Assembly (NCBI GenBank): GCA_039105265.1
Contig: JAPFFF010000070.1
Location: 124,001 to 188,000 of the forward strand
Source: Tritrichomonas musculus
Taxonomy: Eukaryota > Parabasalia > Tritrichomonadida > Tritrichomonadidae
Reading direction: 5' to 3'
DNA: 64,000 nt
A model generated the notes under the pieces. It was not told the origin of the DNA. It saw nothing but the letters and a program-made list of their open reading frames with translations, and ran no database searches. A program made the translations under genes and the position numbers. Below are positions 47,208-56,761 of this stretch, piece by piece. Numbering within the stretch: the first letter of the stretch is position 1; every line of letters begins with the position of its first letter.

Positions 47208-47449
47208 GTCTTCGTGAGTGTGTTATGCATTCGATGAGGAATCAACATACGTACCCGGGATTGTACATCAACCCCTCACAGGAAAGGAACTACACACACT
47301 ATGGTTGGGGAACGTGATTTAACACGTTCATTACAAAGATACACCTACTAGTAGATGCTTTCGTGTTACACATATCACAAGCAATGGCTTACCTTAGGTG
47401 TTGATTCGCTACAGGCTCCATCACAAGTGTGATAAAATAACACGAAAAA

Positions 47450-47526
47450 TCGGTACTGCTATGAATCGAACTCATGCCTGCCGCCGAAGCTGGGAGACAC
47501 GCTTCATGACTCAACCACTGTACCAC
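47450..47526 (-). ncRNA. tRNA-like Pol III unit 3 (element A)
   Basis: On the minus strand the ends GTGGTAC and GTACCGA pair (six of seven, one wobble). Inside are A-box-like TGGTTGAGTC or TGGTACAGTGG, an arm GAAGC...GCTTC, a GC-rich variable-arm-like part and a T-arm-like ATGA-GTTCGAT-TCAT. Five T follow. The next 240 bases contain further strong dyads (GAACGTG-TTAAAT-CACGTTC near 47310; CCCCAAC with GTTGGGG-type partners), then the shared motif. Either a tRNA-derived repeat or the head of a longer structured RNA carried by the element. Confidence 0.45.
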
Positions 47527-47661
47527 GTCTGGCCAGACACTAGTTAGTTGCAATATGATATTTAAACCATTCCCACTACATTACATAATGCATATCATTA
47601 TAAACACTTAAAATTTTTTTCATTTGTTTTCATATCACATTTCATAATATGATTTTTTATC

Positions 47662-47666
47662 TCATA
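47662..47666 (+). promoter_or_regulatory. Initiator-like site before 47671
   Basis: TCATA with its A seven bases before the ATG, matching the trichomonad initiator. Confidence 0.4.
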
Positions 47667-47670
47667 GCAA

Positions 47671-47916
47671 ATGTCAAGCATCAACACTGAATTGTTTAAC
47701 GATACAGCTGTAGTTAAATCACTCAAATCAAAGCAGGGTATTGATAACGAACCTAAAAAGCGTGGTCGTAAAAAGCTATATCACACTGATGAAGAACGTA
47801 TCAATGCTAGAAGACAACAACAAAAGCAGTACCGTGAACGTAAAAAGCAAGAGCTCATTGAGTTGCGTGCATTTAAAGCTAGTGTAACAACCAACATTAG
47901 CAGTGATCAAAAATAG
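47671..47916 (+). CDS. Small basic DNA-binding protein, AT-hook/bZIP-like (element A)
   Basis: 81 residues. EPKKRGRKKLYHTDEER contains an AT-hook-like RGRK, followed by a basic helix (INARRQQQKQYRERKKQEL) and a short leucine-type zipper (LIELRAFKA). Similar KRGRPKKY-H-TEEE basic proteins occur in large DNA viruses. Probably a regulator or DNA-packing protein of element A. It is convergent with the penton-like gene, 11 bases away. Confidence 0.6.
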   Translation: MSSINTELFNDTAVVKSLKSKQGIDNEPKKRGRKKLYHTDEERINARRQQQKQYRERKKQELIELRAFKASVTTNISSDQK

Positions 47917-47927
47917 ATCAATCATTT

Positions 47928-48686
47928 TTACAGCTTCATCTTAGGTGGATCACATGGGTTGACCTTAATCGTAACAAACATAGGTGACATCAACTTAACT
48001 GGCTGATATTCAAAGTCAACCAACTCCAACTCAATCTGTTTGAATGAATCGATATTAACAACATTTTTAATTGGTTTACCATACGTTTCAAAGTTCTGTA
48101 TGATTGGTAAGCCATAACGAATGATATGATCGATGCTTGCTATCACTGATGGTGTATACTCAACATCACCCAAGTTGGATTGTATAGCTTGACCTTGCTT
48201 TGATATCAAGTATAGCTTGTTAGCGTAGTCTATTATCGGAATGTCACATTGTGTTGCTCTACCATTTGCTAACGGCTGGTTAAGTGGCGTGTTATACAAT
48301 CCTGTTATCAATGCTATACGATGTGACATTGATTTGATAGTGAAGTTGTCAACATGTGGGGTTAACTTAATGACATTAGTATTGTTATTCAATTGTACAT
48401 TCATAATCGGTTGTCCATTAGCATCATTCACATTAAATAAATCAGGTATATCACTTGGCAATGAATAGTATCTGTCTTCCAAGCTCATTGTGCTGACGTG
48501 ATGTGTATGTGCTAAATCATTATCATCCCACTCATATGTTATACTATCATCATGTGATATAAGTAACACATTCTTTGTATTGATTGCCGCAACATAATAC
48601 TCAATATATTGACAGTTCCATGGTATTTGTATGTTAGCACGTATGCGATTGTAGTCTGGACCATTGCTCTTCAATGAAAGTATCAT
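47928..48686 (-). CDS. Minor-capsid/penton-like protein (element A)
   Basis: 252 residues from the ATG at 48686 (MILSLKSNG); the longer frame would run across the divergent promoter. It aligns through its length with the element C protein 36185-36925 and has the same jelly-roll-like C-terminus (ELELVDFEYQPVKLMSPMF). It is divergent from the giant fibre gene with only 14 bases between, suggesting coordinated dosage of fibre and its attachment protein. Confidence 0.65.
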   Translation of the reverse strand: MILSLKSNGPDYNRIRANIQIPWNCQYIEYYVAAINTKNVLLISHDDSITYEWDDNDLAHTHHVSTMSLEDRYYSLPSDIPDLFNVNDANGQPIMNVQLNNNTNVIKLTPHVDNFTIKSMSHRIALITGLYNTPLNQPLANGRATQCDIPIIDYANKLYLISKQGQAIQSNLGDVEYTPSVIASIDHIIRYGLPIIQNFETYGKPIKNVVNIDSFKQIELELVDFEYQPVKLMSPMFVTIKVNPCDPPKMKL

Positions 48687-48706
48687 TTTATCAATGGTAA
48701 ATGATA
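48681..48706. promoter_or_regulatory. Mirror-image bidirectional start region
   Basis: TATCATTT at the left and AAATGATA at the right are reverse complements. Each contains the start codon of one gene and, read on the opposite strand, a TCATTT initiator 16 bases before the other gene's ATG. Equivalent regions are at 36166-36187 (C), 29801-29820 (B) and 20899-20919 (B). Confidence 0.55.
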
Positions 48707-51700
48707 ACACCACTTGCAGCTCAAGCACTATCACTCAATGATAAAGGTTATGATATGAGAATACGTAATGGCGAAGTAAAATTAACACGTTATGGTAAAA
48801 CAGATGATGTACATATCAATTGCATCTATACTAAGAAAGAAATCGATGACGCATTACAATCAATGCAAACAACCATTAAAGACAATACTCAATTCACACT
48901 CAAAGAATCAGATCAGCTTTACCTATACAAACCATCATCCATAAGTCAAACGTCAAAGTACTACGTCATGACATGGAACATCGATCCAGATTACAACATA
49001 CCACTACATACTAACTTCACTTTCATTGATCATCTCTTCAACCATGCATGGTCATTGATATGGGATGGTGATTCATGGACAGGTGATAACGTTGTGAATA
49101 ACTCATATGCTAAGCTATCAACATATGAAAGTAAAAAAGGAAGACCATATATTTATGTACAACACACTGAACGCATTGCGAGATGGTTAAGCAGCTTTGA
49201 AGAAGTGTCATCAGATACTAACTATGCAACAGCACTATGCAAGTACATTCAAAACTGGCGTTTGGTATATGGTGATGGAACTATAATCGAGTTGAATGAT
49301 TCAAACAGTAACATTACACCAACATCATCATCTCAGATTGCTATTAAAGATGTTCCATGTGATATACATTACTTCTCTGTCAAGTTAACAAGCAAAGTAT
49401 CGAGTAAGAATTTACTTTATATCATGGCTGACATTGTTATTGACGACTTTACCACACCATTACGATGGGACATGCATCCAGTTACACCAATCGATGCATC
49501 ATTCATTAACACATGGGATGACAGTGTTGTAATTGAATCATTTAGATATGAACGTAGAGTCAGACACTCAAATAAGATAATCGAACCATCAACTAAGAAG
49601 AACATTAACATATACATTGAGAAAGATTACTTCGAACAACTACCTGAAAACGCAGATGAAAACTACAATCCATTCGATACAATCATCTCACAGCAATTCT
49701 ATGAAGTAACACCAGATCCACGTAACTGCACTACATTAACAACAGATCATAACATATTCTCATCCAAAATCATATGGGCTGATAACATCATGACAATGCG
49801 ACGTGATCTTAACGTTGTTGGTGGTACACTTGATGTGTTGTCATACGACTACGCTATCTTGAAAGCAATCATCAATTCTATTCAAGAACAGATGAGGTTA
49901 CAAGCTAAATACAATAACTATGTCAATGACCTTCAAAAATATATAACTATAACTAAGAATGTATTAAGCATTGTGTCAGGTGCTATTAAAATTGCAACAG
50001 CATTATCTGAGTTCTCATTTGACAGTGAGAGTATGGCATTAAACACAACTCATACAGAAGACTTTCACTTCCCTGACTTTCCTGGTGGTGGTTCAGGTGG
50101 TGGTGGTGGCGGTGGCAAGTTCCCAGGCATAGATATCGTTGGTCAGTTCTTACTTAAGTATGCAGCTAATGCATTTGGTCAACAGTTTAGCAGATACCTA
50201 CCATCTCAAACAGATACACCTGCAGCAACATCATCATTAACTGCAACAGCACTTGTGTTAAGTGCATTAGAATCATTAACTCAAATAGGTAATGCAACTA
50301 CCACATTAATTGCAGGTGGACTTACATTCGATCGTATACCAACCATAGTTGATAACACACGAACGATATATCAATCACTACAAACGTTCACTGATTCAAT
50401 ACATGAGTTGCGACGCAGATGGAGAGAACGAACTAACAACAATACCATTGTCGATCATACAATTACTAACACTGATGAGATGGAGTTAGATGAAGATGAT
50501 ACAAATGAAGAAGTAAATAATCTTCCATGCGTTAGATTGACTCATGAAACAGTTACCAATACATCAGCTTTTAGTCAACCATTATTCGGTGATCATACCA
50601 TTGAATCATTATCAAACCTATCAATAGATGAACTACTTGATTTGAACACATACGATCCAATTGAAGGTCCACAAATAGGTGACATCATGGTTAGACGAGT
50701 AGGTGACAATCGATTTGGCTTGATATATGTAACACGTGTTAATGATAAGGGTGTTAATAAGATAATATACATGAGACGAATTGATAATGAAAGCAGCACG
50801 TTAACGTCACAACAATTAAGCTTACGCACAATGAGAAGCGTTAATACCAACTCAATGTGGAGTGTCAATGACAATGGTACGGTATATACAGCAGCTCAGA
50901 TCGAACGCATGGAACCAGATGAGAGGTATCAATTTGAATCATCACATCCAGAGTATATATTCACACGCAACGTTGATAATGAGATGGGAGTTAGCTGGAC
51001 TGAAGTGAGGGACATGAATGGTTCCATTCAAGCAGTCATTGATGTGAGAATAGCAGTTAGTACTGATGTTAGCAGTGATGAGATATCAATTCATAGTCCT
51101 GAGTCAAATATCACGATCAACTCACACGGCATCAGTATGCAGCAAGGTGATATCAACGCAACAGGACAGGATGAAGTACATGAGTTAGTTGCTAACGAAC
51201 ATAATGTTGTCGTATCAACTCATGAGTTAACACCAACTACAGATGGCTCAGTTACAATTCCAAATACAACACTCACGTTGGCTGACATTGAACAGATGGT
51301 TTGGTATGAACGACGTAGGTTAACCATTGAGAATCCAGCAATACGCTTCAGACCACATGTTCCAACGTTAAATGATGCTGATGAGGAGTATACTGAAGTA
51401 TTATATAATAACAACGTCATTGGCGTGATTGATCGTAGACATCTCAATCAAGTATCAATAGATGATAATCACATAACCATTTCCAATCCACATACCAGTC
51501 TCGTACTCACTGATAGTGACATAGCATGGGTACGTCAACATGATGAACAGCAGCAAACAATACGTCAAACATTACGTGGCTTCATATCAAACATCACTGA
51601 TCGAATAGAACGCATCAACAACAACATTGAATGGTTATTAGATAATCCTAATTCAACTAACCGTATTATCGTTGGACGTGGTTCATCCATATTAATTCCA

Positions 51701-54700
51701 ATCGTTGATGTGTTGTTATACATCCCTCGTTTGATTCACAAAGCAGGTGAAGAAACACTTGCATTACTTTCTGAAGTTGATAATGCAACATACTCCACTT
51801 ATGATGATGGTCTTGATGCAATCATTGAGTGGTGCACTGGCAATGGCATTGATATATCATTACCTGATGATACAAATGAGGCAATCTCATTAAACTCATG
51901 TGTAAACATATGTAAAGCATTCAGAGATACCATCAAAGGTCCACTTGCATTGCTCGCGTATAAGATCAAAGATGTTGAAAGTAAATCATCAGGTCAGCTA
52001 CCAAGTTCAGGTGAGTTTGATGCAGTTGAAGGTTATCCTAATTACTACGTCAAGCATGATGACATAACAGTGTATACACCAACTGTTAGCAGTGAAACGA
52101 ATGTTGATGATCCAGTTAATGATCCAGTCATAATCATGAAGATAACACTACCAACCACACTCAAAAACAAACTCACTGCTGCTACCAAACCAGTTGATGT
52201 GTTTAAGATTCACTTACGCAACATGTTATTATTCGATTGGCAAGGCAACATCTTAAATGACTTCATCATATCAGCTAAAGATGGTAAGTTCATCTGCCCA
52301 GAGTTGACACACAACGTAGCACGTGATTGTTGCACATACTCAACACGCAAACGAGATGATCCTGAGATAATGTTTGCAACTGACTTCAATATTGAACCAT
52401 ACATACGCTTCTTGAATGGTGACATAGTGATTCATAACCTACTCTCATCAGATGCATTGGTATCATGCAAGCCAACCATCAAGTGTGACATCATAGATGC
52501 AACTAATGCATTGAAGTTACAACGCTCTGACACATATTACTTCTATCGACCATCAATGATTGACTATGATGAACATGTTAAGTACACTGACATGTTTGCG
52601 AATGAACAACTTGAGTATGAATGTGAGTGCTATCGAATGGTGTATAAGATACCATCAACGTATGACATACCAACCAACTTAACGTTCAAATTTAGTGAGT
52701 ACTGCTTTGGCAACACATGGGCATTGACATGGGATGGTAACAAGTGGGTTGGTGACAGTATTCAAGGTAGGTTCCAAAGCAAGGTCATCAGCAAGTGTAA
52801 AACACGTGATCCTAAGGAAGATAACTATGGTTCAACTGGTTGTATGGTTGCAGTCAAGCGTGATACGTTGAATTACAGAGCAATACCTGAAGACAAAACA
52901 CGTGGCTTAGCATATTCACTACTCAACACATGCCGCAATGATGGTAAGTATGAGGTCCTGATTAAGTTGCGTGATGGTAGATTGGTTAATGCATCTGAGT
53001 ATGAACTCAACATTGGCTATTCATTTATACTCAATGGTGCAACGATGGATGGTTATGATTTGGTTGCAATGAGTTGTACATATAATAATTACTCAACATC
53101 AACACTCAAAGTAAGCGACATTGAATTACTATACCTTGACTTGACGTTGCCACATCAAGAGCATACCATGAGGTTATCATTCACAGTCGGTGAAGTTCAT
53201 AATAAAAATGATGTATATGATAGAGGATACGTTGATTTAAGTGGAGCACTTGATACAGTCGAAAGAGTGGCATATGTATGGAGTAAGACACCCACTCAAA
53301 CCAGCAATGATGATGGCTTAACACCACGTGATATTGCATTATACCTTCGTCATGATTATACTGATCCTATTGATGAAGTTAATTGGGATCCATCTACAAA
53401 TGCATTCGAATACATCATCAAGCAACAGTTCTATGAAGTGTCACCTAATCCAAACTCAGCTACAACACTATACACTGACTTCAACATTACATCATCGAAG
53501 ATAATCACTGCTGACAATATCACTACAATGAGATCTGACTTGAATCTCGTTACTAACAACGTTGATGTAGTATCGTATGATGTTAAGGAAGTGCAATCTA
53601 AGGTTGATGCACTTGGCTCGCAGATGACTGACCAACAAGCTAAGACTAAATACCTTGAGAAGGAAGTTGATAAGATTGATATGAAAGCAAATGTTGGTAT
53701 TGCGTTAGGTGCTGTTGGCTGTGTGTTAGGTGCCACTGGCATAGGTGTTGCTGGTAAGGCATTATCATTTGCAACGAAGGGTGTTGGTTCAGCTGTCAAA
53801 TCAGGTGGTCGTGAGTTAGTTAACACCATAACTAAAGCTAGTGATGTTGGAGCTGATGTATTGGATGACATGGTAGGTAAGCTGACTGATGAACTACCTG
53901 ATATTGGCTCTGATATATTCTTCGGTGACTTAGTTAGTGGTGCTAAGACAGCAACGTTAAGTGTAACTAACAGTTCAACTCAAGCTGTCACTCAAGATGA
54001 AGCGTTAAGTAGAATAGCTCAATGGTGTGATGAAGAATACATACCAGTAACAGAGATGAACTTCAGTGATGAACTCGATGATCCATCTAAAGTGGCAATG
54101 ACATTGACATCAACAATGGACATGTGTAAACGATTCAGACATACACTCAAGCCTACCATCAAAGCACTGGCAAATGCAATCAGTGATGTATCTGTACAGA
54201 TGGATGGATATGTTAACAAGAATGAGTTAGCACGTAATGATACCATTGATGTTGTTGGCAAGGTTGATGGTAAAACAATTCAACTCATAGCTGAAGACAC
54301 AATCACAAGTGGTGTACTTAAAGTCAAACTCATGGTTAGAACGATTAGCGAGTTCAATGACATTGACTATGATGAACAATATGTTACAATCAACATTGTG
54401 GATGATGCAATAGCTGAGTTCATTGGTACAGATACATTTCCAGCAGCAACGATGAGTGGCAACATCATTACGATTAACAACCCACACAACGTACAGGTCA
54501 CAAGCATAACTGTTAAAGAAAACACATCGGTTAGACAATTGACACTTACAACGAATGATTTAGCATATACATGTGACATTGACGCAGTGAATAAAAGCAT
54601 TGATTCATTACGTGCTCAACTTGAGTTGAACGATGAGTCACTTGCTAAAACGTTGAATGACTTTCCAACTGTTGATGAAGTTAACACAGCATTGGATGAA

Positions 54701-55909
54701 TTAAAAAACAATATGATTAACATGAATGATTTATCTAATTATCGATTAAAGACAGATTTGATATATAACGATGCTGTCGATGTGCCATTTGAAAACGTAC
54801 AAGATAGCTCTGGATCGTGGGAAGTCAAAATAACATTGACTAATGGAATTCACCTTGTTGGAACAATATCAAATAACGATGGCTTTGTAAAAGTGTTTGA
54901 CTATACATTTGACTATGATGGTGTTATTACTGAAGATGGAGTTAATGTCGATGTTGAAATTGATGGAACAACCTATAACTTGATCTATTATAAAAGCGAT
55001 AGTAATGGTCAATGCTTTTACATCGATAATGGGGAAGACTATTTTGATACCAAATTAATATCAGCGGAAAAAATATTGAAGCATGATAAAATAGCATTGA
55101 AGAGTGAGATACCAACCAATCATGTTACAACATCACAGTTGACATCAACATTGAATGAGTACATGTTGAAGAGTGATATGCCAGATGATTATGTCGTTGT
55201 TGATCAGTTGGATGGATATGCATTGAAGAGTGATATACCATCGGATTATGTATCAACGACTAGCTTAGTGAATACATTGAAGTCGTATGTCAAGTCAAAT
55301 GAATTACCAAGCAATCATGTTACAACATCACAGTTGACATCAACATTGAATGAGTACATGTTGAAGAGTGATATGCCAGATGATTATGCTACTATAGATG
55401 ATCTCGATAGATATGCATTGAAGAGTGAGTTACCAAACATTGATGTTAGCAATGTCAGAGCATATGACGATCTATCATATTGTTCTACTGATAAGACATC
55501 GTTGACGATAGGTGTTACTGGAACTTTAAAATTGCCATCGATTCTCCCTTTCATGGAAGGTGCACATATTGTAGTCGATGCTGTATTTGATGATGGTACT
55601 GAACATCTTGACTTCATATTCAAAACCAATTCCACTACCAGTGATACGCATACAATGATTTACAACGTGAATGGAACTGAAGCTGTAATTAGATATCAAG
55701 ACTACACGATAAACTGGAATAGCGCTACTGGTGAGTTCACTATCAAAGGTTTCGTGAAACATAAAGGTAAGAACCCATTAGAATATAGAAACTTACGTGC
55801 TGATACCGGTGATCATCATGATTCGTTGGCGTTGAATAGCCAAATCGAACAACTATGGAGTTACATCACAGCGTTAGAAACACGATTAGCTGCATTGGAA
55901 TCGACATAA
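48701..55909 (+). CDS. Giant fused fibre protein (element A)
   Basis: 2402 residues with two homologous halves that are separate genes in element C. Half one: FTLKESDQLYLYKPSS (about 65), WSLIWDGDSWTGDN (about 122), FDTIISQQFYEVTPDPRN (about 325), a glycine run (about 461), Thr/Ser-rich modules and a cysteine region. Half two: LKLQRSDTYYFYRPS (about 1270), WALTWDGNKWVGDS, YIIKQQFYEVSPNPN (about 1571), a Gly/Ala hydrophobic stretch, and a C-terminal shaft of YALKSDIP-type phage-fibre repeats (about 2127-2247), ending in a coiled coil (LETRLAALEST). Likely a virion surface/attachment protein; the first of several close ATGs before it is out of frame. Confidence 0.75.
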   Translation: MITPLAAQALSLNDKGYDMRIRNGEVKLTRYGKTDDVHINCIYTKKEIDDALQSMQTTIKDNTQFTLKESDQLYLYKPSSISQTSKYYVMTWNIDPDYNIPLHTNFTFIDHLFNHAWSLIWDGDSWTGDNVVNNSYAKLSTYESKKGRPYIYVQHTERIARWLSSFEEVSSDTNYATALCKYIQNWRLVYGDGTIIELNDSNSNITPTSSSQIAIKDVPCDIHYFSVKLTSKVSSKNLLYIMADIVIDDFTTPLRWDMHPVTPIDASFINTWDDSVVIESFRYERRVRHSNKIIEPSTKKNINIYIEKDYFEQLPENADENYNPFDTIISQQFYEVTPDPRNCTTLTTDHNIFSSKIIWADNIMTMRRDLNVVGGTLDVLSYDYAILKAIINSIQEQMRLQAKYNNYVNDLQKYITITKNVLSIVSGAIKIATALSEFSFDSESMALNTTHTEDFHFPDFPGGGSGGGGGGGKFPGIDIVGQFLLKYAANAFGQQFSRYLPSQTDTPAATSSLTATALVLSALESLTQIGNATTTLIAGGLTFDRIPTIVDNTRTIYQSLQTFTDSIHELRRRWRERTNNNTIVDHTITNTDEMELDEDDTNEEVNNLPCVRLTHETVTNTSAFSQPLFGDHTIESLSNLSIDELLDLNTYDPIEGPQIGDIMVRRVGDNRFGLIYVTRVNDKGVNKIIYMRRIDNESSTLTSQQLSLRTMRSVNTNSMWSVNDNGTVYTAAQIERMEPDERYQFESSHPEYIFTRNVDNEMGVSWTEVRDMNGSIQAVIDVRIAVSTDVSSDEISIHSPESNITINSHGISMQQGDINATGQDEVHELVANEHNVVVSTHELTPTTDGSVTIPNTTLTLADIEQMVWYERRRLTIENPAIRFRPHVPTLNDADEEYTEVLYNNNVIGVIDRRHLNQVSIDDNHITISNPHTSLVLTDSDIAWVRQHDEQQQTIRQTLRGFISNITDRIERINNNIEWLLDNPNSTNRIIVGRGSSILIPIVDVLLYIPRLIHKAGEETLALLSEVDNATYSTYDDGLDAIIEWCTGNGIDISLPDDTNEAISLNSCVNICKAFRDTIKGPLALLAYKIKDVESKSSGQLPSSGEFDAVEGYPNYYVKHDDITVYTPTVSSETNVDDPVNDPVIIMKITLPTTLKNKLTAATKPVDVFKIHLRNMLLFDWQGNILNDFIISAKDGKFICPELTHNVARDCCTYSTRKRDDPEIMFATDFNIEPYIRFLNGDIVIHNLLSSDALVSCKPTIKCDIIDATNALKLQRSDTYYFYRPSMIDYDEHVKYTDMFANEQLEYECECYRMVYKIPSTYDIPTNLTFKFSEYCFGNTWALTWDGNKWVGDSIQGRFQSKVISKCKTRDPKEDNYGSTGCMVAVKRDTLNYRAIPEDKTRGLAYSLLNTCRNDGKYEVLIKLRDGRLVNASEYELNIGYSFILNGATMDGYDLVAMSCTYNNYSTSTLKVSDIELLYLDLTLPHQEHTMRLSFTVGEVHNKNDVYDRGYVDLSGALDTVERVAYVWSKTPTQTSNDDGLTPRDIALYLRHDYTDPIDEVNWDPSTNAFEYIIKQQFYEVSPNPNSATTLYTDFNITSSKIITADNITTMRSDLNLVTNNVDVVSYDVKEVQSKVDALGSQMTDQQAKTKYLEKEVDKIDMKANVGIALGAVGCVLGATGIGVAGKALSFATKGVGSAVKSGGRELVNTITKASDVGADVLDDMVGKLTDELPDIGSDIFFGDLVSGAKTATLSVTNSSTQAVTQDEALSRIAQWCDEEYIPVTEMNFSDELDDPSKVAMTLTSTMDMCKRFRHTLKPTIKALANAISDVSVQMDGYVNKNELARNDTIDVVGKVDGKTIQLIAEDTITSGVLKVKLMVRTISEFNDIDYDEQYVTINIVDDAIAEFIGTDTFPAATMSGNIITINNPHNVQVTSITVKENTSVRQLTLTTNDLAYTCDIDAVNKSIDSLRAQLELNDESLAKTLNDFPTVDEVNTALDELKNNMINMNDLSNYRLKTDLIYNDAVDVPFENVQDSSGSWEVKITLTNGIHLVGTISNNDGFVKVFDYTFDYDGVITEDGVNVDVEIDGTTYNLIYYKSDSNGQCFYIDNGEDYFDTKLISAEKILKHDKIALKSEIPTNHVTTSQLTSTLNEYMLKSDMPDDYVVVDQLDGYALKSDIPSDYVSTTSLVNTLKSYVKSNELPSNHVTTSQLTSTLNEYMLKSDMPDDYATIDDLDRYALKSELPNIDVSNVRAYDDLSYCSTDKTSLTIGVTGTLKLPSILPFMEGAHIVVDAVFDDGTEHLDFIFKTNSTTSDTHTMIYNVNGTEAVIRYQDYTINWNSATGEFTIKGFVKHKGKNPLEYRNLRADTGDHHDSLALNSQIEQLWSYITALETRLAALEST
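55117..55388 (+). repeat. 77-bp exact duplication in the fibre shaft
   Basis: 55117-55193 and 55312-55388 are identical, encoding NHVTTSQLTSTLNEYMLKSD and the following MPDDY. Exact identity inside an otherwise diverged repeat shaft indicates a recent in-frame duplication. Confidence 0.9.
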
Positions 55910-55926
55910 AAATAACTCCTATGTTT

Positions 55927-56448
55927 TTATACAACAACATACTTCAAACATAAGTGATAAACATTAACAAGATCATTGAACTCTTTATTGTATACCTGTT
56001 TGAAGTCAGTGACAATCTCACCATTATCTTTGATTATCTTAATGGCGTCTACCTTTTGAATGGGTGATGCTTTACCTACACAACAACCAGGGTTGTCATC
56101 AACATATATCTCAACCTCACCATGAGTGACTGCCTTGATGATTGCTGCTAATGCTTGCTGTGGTACGATGATAGTGCGCTTGCTGATGAGATTGCTGATC
56201 AATGCTTTGTCATTGTCAAGTAGTATCTTAGCATACGTTTCAAGTATGAGTACCTTAACATCAACATCAATACTATCATGTGGTGTATCAAGTTGAATAT
56301 CACGTGTGATAACGATATCTTCTTTACCATCATCACGCTTGTTGATGAATATGTTGTTGCTAATATTGTTGTTTGATTGTGCTGCAGCTGCTGGCTCAAG
56401 ACTGACGTTTGCATTTACACCATTGTTTAGTGGTCGCTTCTTAATCAT
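55927..56448 (-). CDS. Conserved Polinton protein of unknown function (element A)
   Basis: 173 residues; variable Asn-rich N-terminus, then a helical middle and the conserved C-terminal 80 residues shared with 20001-20642 of element B (VTHGEVEIYVDDNPGCC...). Start context TTCAAATG. Last gene of the minus-strand virion block of A. A structural or assembly role is inferred from conservation and position. Confidence 0.7.
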   Translation of the reverse strand: MIKKRPLNNGVNANVSLEPAAAAQSNNNISNNIFINKRDDGKEDIVITRDIQLDTPHDSIDVDVKVLILETYAKILLDNDKALISNLISKRTIIVPQQALAAIIKAVTHGEVEIYVDDNPGCCVGKASPIQKVDAIKIIKDNGEIVTDFKQVYNKEFNDLVNVYHLCLKYVVV

Positions 56449-56513
56449 TTGAATTAAACAAAAACATTTTTACACAATCTGTTAAGTTAATACACTCATG
56501 ATGTTTCGTTAAG

Positions 56514-56702
56514 TTAATATGAGTTGACATCATCTTTATACAGTATTAATTGCTTTGCATTAACCTTATTAGCTTTCCCATCAACTGCTGATAGGTTCTC
56601 TTTATGATGTGTAGCTGGGTGCTTGAACTTAGGTTGTGTGATGGGTTGTTGCTTAGTTACATGTTGTTTGTACGACATGACTTGAACACTATGTGATGAC
56701 AT
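56514..56702 (-). CDS. Small basic protein (element A)
   Basis: 62 residues from the ATG at 56702 in context TTCAAATG (MSSHSVQVMSYKQHV). Basic and polar, no domain. Weak resemblance of its start to the element B protein at 20917-21183. It lies between the major capsid and the conserved unknown gene. Confidence 0.45.
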   Translation of the reverse strand: MSSHSVQVMSYKQHVTKQQPITQPKFKHPATHHKENLSAVDGKANKVNAKQLILYKDDVNSY

Positions 56703-56761
56703 TTGAATCAAAGCAAACAGTGATTAATGTTAAAAATGATGATGTGATTTAGTTAATTCAT

